This document shows, one piece after another, positions 39,607 to 45,777 of a stretch of 45,777 bases of DNA. The notes beneath the pieces were generated by a model, which made no database searches, was not told the DNA's origin, and saw nothing but the letters and a program-made list of their open reading frames with translations. The stretch is from contig CACYEN010000145.1 of NCBI GenBank assembly GCA_902773435.1, positions 1-45,777 on the forward strand. Reading direction: 5' to 3'. The DNA is from an uncultured Lachnospiraceae bacterium. Its GTDB lineage: Bacteria; Bacillota; Clostridia; Lachnospirales; Lachnospiraceae. The translations under genes and the position numbers were made by a program. Each line of letters opens with the position of its first letter. Position 1 is the stretch's first letter.

Positions 39607-41106
39607 TCAGGCTTTCCGATGCCCCCCGATCTGCTCGTTTCTCTGCCTTCCGGTCGCGCCCTCCTCAAGGCTCGTCCCCCGGAGAATGGCGTTCTTCCCG
39701 AACTTCTTCTGAATCTCAAGCACAGCCTCCTGTGCCCGCCGCTCCCTCGTGAGCGCTCTCTCCTCTGCCTCCCTGCGCCTCTCCCTCTCCCCGTAATCGG
39801 TGAAGAGGTCGAGCTGCTCATAGGCTGGCTCCGCCGGCGGCGCGTCCTGTTCGGAGATGACATGGTTCGCCGCTATCGAGATCCTCCTGATCAGAAGCAC
39901 CGGATTCAGGATCTCCGCAGAGAGCGCCATCGCCGCGTCGGTGATTATGCGGGAGGAGGAGGTAAAGCGGGACAGATTCGTGCTCCCGTGCGCGTGTTTC
40001 GGAACTTTTCTGCCGTACCAGTCCGTCGTGACAGGTCCCCCGTACAGTTTCCTGATATCAGGATTGTCCAGATTTTCGCGGTCGTAGTTCACCGTCAGCA
40101 CGATCTGGTCCGTCACGAGCATCCTGCGCAGGAGCTCAAGCGCCAGGCGGTCCGCCATCTCGCGGATCACCAGCTTTCCCCTCTCAAAGGTGTAAGGCTC
40201 CGGCAGCACCTGGCCCTCGCCCACGCTGCTGCTCCCGGGCCTGTAGGCCCGGATCGCCCGCATCGTGGTGTCGTCAAATCCCCACGCGTGATCGATCAGG
40301 TGCTGCGCGTTTACGCCGAAGAGGTCAAAGAGCAGGTCCTCCCGCTCGACGGATGCCCTCGCGATGTCGCCCATCGTGAGGATGCCGTGCGCTTCCAGTT
40401 TCCGGGCGTACCCTTTCCCGACGCGCCAGAAATCGGTCAGCGGCCTGTGAGTCCAGAGGTACCGCCTGTAACTCAACTCGTCGAGCTCCGCGATCCGGAT
40501 CCCGTCCGCGTCGGGCTGCATGTGCTTCGCCATCATGTCCATGGCGACCTTGGCCAGGTAGAGGTTCGTCCCGACCCCTCCCGTCGCCGTGATGCCCGTC
40601 TCCCTCTGAACCTCGGAGATCAGCTTCGCGCAGAGCTCCGAGGCGGTCATGCCCATGGGACCGAGGTAGCCCGAGACGTCGATCAGGACCTCGTCGATCG
40701 AGTAGACGTGGATGTCCTCCGGCGCGATGTACCTGAGGTAGATCCCGTAGATGCGCGTGCTGTAATCCATGTACAGCTGCATGCGCGGGGGCGCCGCGAT
40801 GAAGTCGAGCATGAGGGAGGGATCCGAGGCGAGCTCCCCCGCGTCCGCGGATTTTCCGGAAAACGGCCTCCCTCCGTTCGCCGCCATCCTCCCCTCGTTG
40901 ACACGCCTGACCTGCTCCGTGACCTCAAAGAGGCGCGCCCTGCCGGGTATGCCGTGCGCCTTGAGGGAGGGGGAGACAGCGAGACAGATCGTCTTCTCCG
41001 TCCGGCTCACGTCGGCGACCACGAGATTCGTCGCCAGCGGGTCCAGCTTCCTCTCCCTGCACTCGACGGAGGCGTAAAATGATTTGAGATCTATCGCGAT
41101 AAACAT
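39607..41106 (-). CDS. Y-family translesion DNA polymerase (UmuC/DinB type)
   Basis: This is a 499-residue error-prone polymerase. The N-terminus MFIAIDLKSFYASVE holds the first catalytic Asp and the steric FYASVE segment. VYSIDEVLIDVSGYLG carries the catalytic Asp-Glu pair. GGVGTNLYLAKVAMDM is the fingers/thumb motif, and the finger-helix pairs around GDIARASVEREDLLFDLFG follow. The C-terminal little-finger domain has a charged tail (GERERRREAEERALTRE). The ATG at 41106 follows a ggatggga RBS. It lies 19 bases after the esterase gene. No LexA box was recognised upstream. Confidence 0.93.
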   Translation of the reverse strand: MFIAIDLKSFYASVECRERKLDPLATNLVVADVSRTEKTICLAVSPSLKAHGIPGRARLFEVTEQVRRVNEGRMAANGGRPFSGKSADAGELASDPSLMLDFIAAPPRMQLYMDYSTRIYGIYLRYIAPEDIHVYSIDEVLIDVSGYLGPMGMTASELCAKLISEVQRETGITATGGVGTNLYLAKVAMDMMAKHMQPDADGIRIAELDELSYRRYLWTHRPLTDFWRVGKGYARKLEAHGILTMGDIARASVEREDLLFDLFGVNAQHLIDHAWGFDDTTMRAIRAYRPGSSSVGEGQVLPEPYTFERGKLVIREMADRLALELLRRMLVTDQIVLTVNYDRENLDNPDIRKLYGGPVTTDWYGRKVPKHAHGSTNLSRFTSSSRIITDAAMALSAEILNPVLLIRRISIAANHVISEQDAPPAEPAYEQLDLFTDYGERERRREAEERALTRERRAQEAVLEIQKKFGKNAILRGTSLEEGATGRQRNEQIGGHRKA

Positions 41107-41125
41107 ATCCCATCCATCCCGGGTG

Positions 41126-42727
41126 TCAGATGCCCTTCATCTCCGGAAACGCGAACCCGGCCGCCCGCCGGATCCAGCCCTCCGCCACAGTCCCCGTTCC
41201 GGGTCCGACGCCGTGGTCGACGCCGCGGAAGATCTCGCACTCATAAGGCACGCCGGCGGAGCGGAGCGCGTCGGCCATAAGGCGCGTGTTGCACGCGGGA
41301 ACCGTCGCGTCGACGTCGCCGCACCAGACGTAGGTCCGGGGATACGACTCCGTCACGTGCCGTTCGATGCTCGTGAGGCGCTCCATCTTCTCTGACGCGT
41401 CCACGCCCAGCAGGTTGTCCCGTGTCCCCATGTGCGTCAGCGCGCGGTCCATCGTGATCACGGGGTAGGCCAGAACGATGGAGCCGGGCTTCGGAAGTCC
41501 GTATCTGCGGTAACCCAGATGCTCCGTCCCGAAAGCCGCGGCGAGATGGCCGCCCGCCGAGGAACCCCATACCGAGTAGTTCTCCGTTTCAACGCCGAAG
41601 GCGCCGGCATTTTCGAGAATCACGCTGACCGCCCTGGCGGCGTCGTCCATGGGTGCCGGAAACGCGGCCTCCTCCCCCACCCTGTAGTAGAGGATGAAAG
41701 CCGATATCCCCATCCTGTTCAGCGCCTTCGCGAACGGGACGCCCTCGATGAAACTGCAGACAGTAAAGTATCCCCCGCCCGGAATGATCAGCGCGAACGG
41801 ATGCTTCTTCCCGTCGCGGATCACGAAGCGCCGGTCGAGGGCAAACCCGCTCTTCTTTCTCGAATCGAAGAAGAGCTGGATCCGGTCCAGGTCCTTCGGC
41901 GGCCTCGTGTGTATGAACCGCTTCCCTGTGAAGCTCACCTCCCTTGCCAGGAACTCCCGCGCAAGCGTCCCGGCCATCTCTTTCTGGCGGTCATTGAATC
42001 CGTGCCCCGCTCCGTCGATGATGACGAGCTCACTGTTCCTGGTCCCGCCGGCCGGCTTCTCCCTGCCCGGGCGGTAAGCCTCGTAGGCGCGGCGGGCGTA
42101 GTTGACGTTCACAACCTTATCCGCGGATCCGTGCAGGATCAGCACGGGGCCCCGGTAAGCCGCGATCTCTCTGAACGGATCCATGTCCATCACGGACTCC
42201 GCGTAGGCCTTCCCGAGCAGCATCGGGCCGCACCGGAACGTATCCGGGACCTTCTTCGGATCAAATTTCGCGAACATCATCCGGCCCCGCCTCGCGTCGT
42301 CCGGGATGCAGAAGGCCGGGTACAGGAGGATCAGCTTTTCGACGTTCTCCGGCCTCGACGCCGCCGCGAGCGCGCTGACAAAGCCGCCCTGGGAACTCCC
42401 GGCAAGGATCACGCGATCCGACCCCGTGTCCGTGAGCGCGCGGTCGATGACGGCCGACAGGTCCCGCTTCTCGGTGAGAACCGACATCTCCGTCGTCTTC
42501 CCGTCGCTTGTCCCGTTAACACAGCCGCCGCAGAAATCAAATGTGTAGCAGATGTATCCGATATCGGCGAGCAGTTCCGCGAAGGGCCTCATATCGCGCT
42601 GGTCGCCCATGAATCCATGGCTCAGGATGGCCGGAGAGGCGTGCCTCGTCTCAGCGGGGGTAAACTTCAGGCCCCTGATGGTGAGGCCGTCTCTCTTCGT
42701 TTCAAAGGCTGTTACTTCTGCTTTCAT
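41126..42727 (-). CDS. Tandem alpha/beta-hydrolase (two esterase domains)
   Basis: This is a 533-residue soluble protein with two complete serine-hydrolase domains. Domain 1 (about 1-265): nucleophile Ser112 in GSSQGG, Asp in HGSADKVV, His in GAGHGF; it resembles S9/acyl-esterase-like enzymes. Domain 2 (about 275-533): oxyanion segment IIPGGGYFT, nucleophile Ser390 in GSSAGG, Asp in CGDVDATVP, His in GVDHGVG; it resembles Aes/BD-FAE acetyl and feruloyl esterases. A link to plant cell-wall or xylan deacylation is likely but unproven. I start it at the ATG at 42727 after ggagg. A strong promoter lies 116 bases upstream. Confidence 0.88.
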   Translation of the reverse strand: MKAEVTAFETKRDGLTIRGLKFTPAETRHASPAILSHGFMGDQRDMRPFAELLADIGYICYTFDFCGGCVNGTSDGKTTEMSVLTEKRDLSAVIDRALTDTGSDRVILAGSSQGGFVSALAAASRPENVEKLILLYPAFCIPDDARRGRMMFAKFDPKKVPDTFRCGPMLLGKAYAESVMDMDPFREIAAYRGPVLILHGSADKVVNVNYARRAYEAYRPGREKPAGGTRNSELVIIDGAGHGFNDRQKEMAGTLAREFLAREVSFTGKRFIHTRPPKDLDRIQLFFDSRKKSGFALDRRFVIRDGKKHPFALIIPGGGYFTVCSFIEGVPFAKALNRMGISAFILYYRVGEEAAFPAPMDDAARAVSVILENAGAFGVETENYSVWGSSAGGHLAAAFGTEHLGYRRYGLPKPGSIVLAYPVITMDRALTHMGTRDNLLGVDASEKMERLTSIERHVTESYPRTYVWCGDVDATVPACNTRLMADALRSAGVPYECEIFRGVDHGVGPGTGTVAEGWIRRAAGFAFPEMKGI

Positions 42728-42843
42728 CGTTCGCACCTCCGGACTGCTCATATGTTCCCGTCCCCGCCGCATTCTCCGCCGCAGGCCGGGCCGCCTGTCC
42801 TGCGGAAGCATCCGGCGGAACCTACCGGCCGGACCCGGTATCA

Positions 42844-42872
42844 ATTATATCATCGCGGAAAGAGCGGAACAA
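42844..42872 (-). promoter_or_regulatory. Promoter of the tandem esterase gene
   Basis: TTGTTC (42867-42872), a 17-base spacer and TATAAT (42844-42849), facing away from the M32 peptidase gene. Confidence 0.65.
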
Positions 42873-42966
42873 TGCGCCATTTATGTGTTACAATCAGGGG
42901 AGTCCGCGTAAGGCCCCCGGCGCCGCGGACCGGATGCCATCCGTACTTGATGAAAGGATTATAAAG

Positions 42967-44475
42967 ATGACAGACAAGACCAGAGACATGCTCGCGCGGC
43001 TCAACGCCATCCTCGACGAGGAGGACCTTCTCGACCAGGCCGCCCACTCCGTCCAGTTCGACATGGAGACGCTCTGCCCCGTAAAGGGAATGGAACAGAA
43101 AGGCGAGGTTCTCTCCTATCTCACCAACAAGATCTTCCTCCTCCGCAGGCTTCCCGAGTTTCTCGAGGCAGCGGCCTTCCTCTATGACGCGAGGGATGAG
43201 CTCGATGAATTCGACCGCGCGCTCGTGGAATCGATTCATCGGCACGAGGTCCGCACAAGAAGAATCACGCCTGAGCAGGACCGGGAGTTCTCCAGGATCG
43301 AGAGCAAGGCCTACGCGGACTGGCTCTCGGCGAAGAAGGCCTCCGATTTCAGCCTGTTCGCCCCGTCCCTCACAGCGGTCCGGGACACGGAGCTGACGAG
43401 GATCGAGCTCATGGAGGAGAAGTCCCCCGTCCGCTACGACAATCTGCTGGACCTCTACGAGAGAGGGATGACGTCCTTCGTGCTGGACGACGTCTTCGGG
43501 CGCTGCAAGGAGCGCCTGGTCCCGCTTCTTAAGAAGATCAGCGGGAGCCCGAAGAAGATCCGGAGCGACTTCCTCTCCCGAAGGGTCGGCGACGGCGCCC
43601 AGGAGCGCATGGCCAGATACCTGCTCGATACAATCGGCTTCGACATGAGCCGCGGGGCGCTCTCCACGACCGAGCATCCATTTACCGACAGCCTGGGCCC
43701 GGACGACGAGCGCGTGACGACGCACTACTACCCGGAGATGTTCACCTCCAGTATGTACAGCGTCATTCACGAGGGCGGCCACGGGCTCTTCGACCAGAAC
43801 CAGCCCCGGGAGAGCTTCGCGCACCACATATCCGGCCTGAAGACGATGGGCCAGCACGAGTCGGTCTCCCGCTTCTACGAAAATATCATCGGCCGCTCAG
43901 AGGCATTTATCAGCCTGATCTTTCCGAAGGCCGCGGAGATCTTTCCCGACGCGCTCTCCGACGTGACGGAGCGGGAATTCTACGAGGCGGTCAACATCGT
44001 CCGGCCCTCCCTCATCCGCACGGAGGCGGACGAATTCACCTACACGTTCCACGTCATCATCCGCTACGAGATCGAGAAAGCGATCGTGAACGGGGATGTC
44101 CGGATCGAGGATCTCCCGGAACTCTGGAACAGCAGGTACAGGGAATATCTCGGCGTCAGTCCGGAAGATGACCGGACCGGCGTCCTGCAGGACGTGCACT
44201 GGACCTCGGGATTCGGCTACTTCCCGACCTACGCGCTCGGAAATATGTACAACGCGATGTACGCCGCCCGCATGCGCCGGGAGTTCGACCTGGACGGGGC
44301 TGTCGCGGAGGGAAGGTTTGACGTGATCAACGGCTGGATGAAGGAAAATGTCTGGAAGAAAGCCGACATCCTCTCCCCGCGGGAATGGATCCTCGACATC
44401 ACGGGCAGGGAGCTGACCCCGGACGATTTCCTCGACTACCTGGAAAAGAAATACACGGCACTGTACGGAATCTGA
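42967..44475 (+). CDS. M32 family metallocarboxypeptidase (thermostable carboxypeptidase 1 type)
   Basis: This is a 502-residue zinc carboxypeptidase. The catalytic motif is HEGGH (268-272), with HES (297-299) giving the third ligand Glu298; a later IRPSLIRTEADEFTYTFHVIIR-like region and GYFPTYALGNMYNA are family hallmarks, and both are seen intact. It cleaves C-terminal residues from peptides in the cytoplasm. I start it at the ATG at 42967 after aaaggatt; the longer frame begins in the shared promoter region. It is divergent from the esterase gene and convergent with the ABC genes. Confidence 0.93.
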   Translation: MTDKTRDMLARLNAILDEEDLLDQAAHSVQFDMETLCPVKGMEQKGEVLSYLTNKIFLLRRLPEFLEAAAFLYDARDELDEFDRALVESIHRHEVRTRRITPEQDREFSRIESKAYADWLSAKKASDFSLFAPSLTAVRDTELTRIELMEEKSPVRYDNLLDLYERGMTSFVLDDVFGRCKERLVPLLKKISGSPKKIRSDFLSRRVGDGAQERMARYLLDTIGFDMSRGALSTTEHPFTDSLGPDDERVTTHYYPEMFTSSMYSVIHEGGHGLFDQNQPRESFAHHISGLKTMGQHESVSRFYENIIGRSEAFISLIFPKAAEIFPDALSDVTEREFYEAVNIVRPSLIRTEADEFTYTFHVIIRYEIEKAIVNGDVRIEDLPELWNSRYREYLGVSPEDDRTGVLQDVHWTSGFGYFPTYALGNMYNAMYAARMRREFDLDGAVAEGRFDVINGWMKENVWKKADILSPREWILDITGRELTPDDFLDYLEKKYTALYGI

Positions 44476-44487
44476 AAAGATCCGCGC

Positions 44488-44539
44488 CTGAAACAGAAAC
44501 GGCGCTGCACGGGACCGGAAATGGTCCCGCGCAGCGCCG
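44488..44539 (-). terminator. Intrinsic terminator after the ABC transporter operon
   Basis: CGGCGCTGC...GGGACC and GGTCCC...GCAGCGCCG (44500-44539) form a long stem with one A/C mismatch and a 6-base loop. On the minus strand it is followed by GTTTCTGTTT. It sits between the two convergent genes and may act mainly for the ABC operon. Confidence 0.75.
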
Positions 44540-44568
44540 CGCGCGTCTGTCTGAATGCGTCCCGCCTG

Positions 44569-45645
44569 TCAGAGCACGTACACCCCGTCCGCGTCGAAGT
44601 CCAGATACGCCTCCTCGCCGGCCTCGAAGATCCGCTTGTTCACCGGATTGTAGTCCGTGACCTGGACCTGGACGCCGTCGACCATGGCCTGGTAGTACTG
44701 GTAGGCTCCCATGAACGTCGACAGGATGACCTCCGCTTTCAGGTGGCCGGAATCCGACAGCTTCACCGCTTCCGGCCGAAGGACCAGCGTCGCGGTCTCC
44801 CCGGCCGCGCTCTTCGAGTAGTCGTTGACCGAGATCCTCTGTCCCGCGATCTCAATCTCGGCCTTGTCCCCGTTCTTCGCGAGCACCTTCGCGTCGAGGA
44901 AGTTGGCCTCGCCGATGAAATCGGCGACGAACTTCGAGTTCGGGTGGTAATAGATCTCGCGCGGGGTACCGATCTGCTCGACACGGCCCTGGCTCATGAT
45001 GATGATCTTGTCGGAGATGCTCATCGCCTCCGACTGGTCGTGCGTGACGTAGACCGCCGTGATCCCGACCTTCTGCTGGATCTTCCTGATCTCGGTCCTC
45101 ATCGTGACGCGCAGCTTCGCGTCGAGGTTCGAGAGAGGCTCGTCGAACAGCAGCACGCCGGGTTCGAGGACCAGGGCTCTCGCGAGCGCGACCCTCTGCT
45201 GCTGGCCGCCGGAGAGCTGGTTGGTCATTCTCGCCTCCATCACGCTCAGCTCCACCAGGTCGAGGATACGCATGACGCGCTCCTGGATCTCCTCCTTTGG
45301 CACCTTGCGCAGCTTCAGACCATAGGCCACGTTGTCAAAGACGTTGTAATGCGGCAGCAGCGCATAGCTCTGGAAGACCATCGCCGTGTCGCGCTTATTG
45401 GGCGTCAGCTCGTTGATGGGCTCATCGCCCAGATAGATCTCGCCCTCGTCCGGGCTCTCAAAGCCGGCGATCATACGCAGTGTCGTCGTTTTGCCGCAGC
45501 CGGAAGGACCGAGCAGCGTGACAAAGGAACCGGGCTCGATGGTCAGCGATGTGTCCTTGACAGCATAAAACTCCTTGCCGGTTTTCGGATCCTTATAGAT
45601 TTTTGATATATGTTCCAGACGGACGCCTTTTTTTATTTTTTCCAT
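44569..45645 (-). CDS. ABC transporter ATP-binding protein (PotA/FbpC-like)
   Basis: This is a 358-residue ATPase of a binding-protein-dependent importer. Walker A is LLGPSGCGKTT, the Q-loop is MVFQSYALLPHYNVFDNV, the signature is LSGGQQQRVALARAL, Walker B is VLLFDEPLSNLD, and the H-loop is VTHDQSEAM. A C-terminal TOBE domain (about 250-358) follows, as in iron, spermidine and phosphonate-type importers. The first third differs in codon use from the rest: its six Arg codons are all CGC or CGT, while later ones are mainly AGG, AGA and CGG. It starts three bases after a permease stop, with ggagg inside the permease gene. Substrate unknown. Confidence 0.92.
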   Translation of the reverse strand: MEKIKKGVRLEHISKIYKDPKTGKEFYAVKDTSLTIEPGSFVTLLGPSGCGKTTTLRMIAGFESPDEGEIYLGDEPINELTPNKRDTAMVFQSYALLPHYNVFDNVAYGLKLRKVPKEEIQERVMRILDLVELSVMEARMTNQLSGGQQQRVALARALVLEPGVLLFDEPLSNLDAKLRVTMRTEIRKIQQKVGITAVYVTHDQSEAMSISDKIIIMSQGRVEQIGTPREIYYHPNSKFVADFIGEANFLDAKVLAKNGDKAEIEIAGQRISVNDYSKSAAGETATLVLRPEAVKLSDSGHLKAEVILSTFMGAYQYYQAMVDGVQVQVTDYNPVNKRIFEAGEEAYLDFDADGVYVL

Positions 45646-45648
45646 GAC

Positions 45649-45777
45649 TTAGTCCTCCTTGATCTTTCGGCTGGTGCCAAAATACTTGATAAAGAGATTC
45701 ATCAGCAAAACAGCGCTGTAGGTGATGATAATCAGAATGGTCGCAAAGGCGCAGGCCAGACTGAACGCGCCCTTTTC
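45649..45777 (-). CDS. ABC transporter permease, C-terminal fragment
   Basis: This open frame enters from the right edge and ends with TAA at 45649-45651. The 42 visible residues hold the end of a membrane helix (FSLACAFATILIIITYSAVLL) and a short basic tail (FGTSRKIKED), typical of the last helix of a binding-protein-dependent permease, for example the iron(III) type. It stops three bases before the ATPase start codon, so it should be the partner of that ATPase. The 5' part is outside the window. Confidence 0.75.
   Translation of the reverse strand, partial: EKGAFSLACAFATILIIITYSAVLLMNLFIKYFGTSRKIKED

Noticed and set aside
39448-41082. Plus-strand frame of 544 codons opposite the Y-family polymerase
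   Set aside because: The composition is Arg/Pro/Val-rich and typical of shadow frames. The polymerase frame has all catalytic motifs.
41107-41125. LexA-type operator before the Y-family polymerase
   Set aside because: No GAAC-N4-GTTC-type palindrome is visible in the short gap or just upstream.
1-45777. CRISPR arrays, insertion sequences, prophage and rRNA genes
   Set aside because: No regularly spaced repeat, transposase, integrase or rRNA sequence was recognised on either strand.

Overview
The window is about 45.8 kb of high-GC DNA (by eye close to 60% G+C). It is densely packed with bacterial genes that have strong GGAGG-type ribosome binding sites. The gene content points to a Gram-positive Bacillota of class Clostridia, most likely a GC-rich Lachnospiraceae-like organism. 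The clues are an FMN riboswitch before a ribU-type ECF S component, LytR-CpsA-Psr, MscL, YolD with a Y-family polymerase, a DUF4317 protein, a small 'polya polymerase'-type protein and AzlCD. I saw no phage, insertion sequence, CRISPR array, rRNA or complete tRNA. The taxonomic call is inference from family content, not from a marker gene.

Layout. 1-3885: a secreted Lys/Asn/Gly-rich protein (cut by the edge), murF-ddl for peptidoglycan precursors, and mscL with a sigma-70-like orphan protein. 4052-5080: ribU under an FMN riboswitch with a visible terminator and antiterminator. 5123-6034: a lipase-like hydrolase. 6012-10798: a metal block with ArsR/SmtB regulator, one-domain HMA chaperone, P1B ATPase and two different G3E (CobW) GTPases. 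10871-14621: a three-gene LRR / VWA-DUF2201 / MoxR-AAA operon. 14746-19034: azlCD, mntP, an LCP cell-wall ligase, a TtcA-like tRNA thiolase and a small protein. 19228-28670: a ten-gene Mrp/Mbh-type antiporter operon with four NuoL/M/N-like subunits. 28719-38301: a sugar isomerase-like protein, two MATE transporters, a SUV3-like helicase, a YbaK deacylase, a DUF4317 protein, an ABC-F ATPase and a DUF1294 protein. 38528-41106: an ECF S component, YolD and a Y-family polymerase. 41126-45777: a tandem-domain esterase, an M32 carboxypeptidase and an ABC importer (ATPase plus the C-terminus of a permease) running off the edge.

How the parts work together. The metal block reads as zinc/cadmium homeostasis: the ArsR protein keeps an intact alpha5 metal-site pattern, and an operator-like palindrome overlaps its promoter. 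The Mrp-like operon has all membrane parts of an MrpBCDEFG-type cation/proton antiporter plus the MbhD/MbhE pieces, but no redox subunits. Its distinctive point is four antiporter-type subunits, one with an in-frame 25-residue duplication in its tail. The LRR/VWA/MoxR operon looks like a chaperone-type AAA machine with a co-transcribed repeat-protein partner whose job is unknown. This operon and the multi-antiporter Mrp locus are the best candidates for an under-described system.

Nearly all genes sit in tight, co-directional groups, with several short 3' overlaps between convergent genes. Family assignments rest on motifs read by eye. No database search was run.
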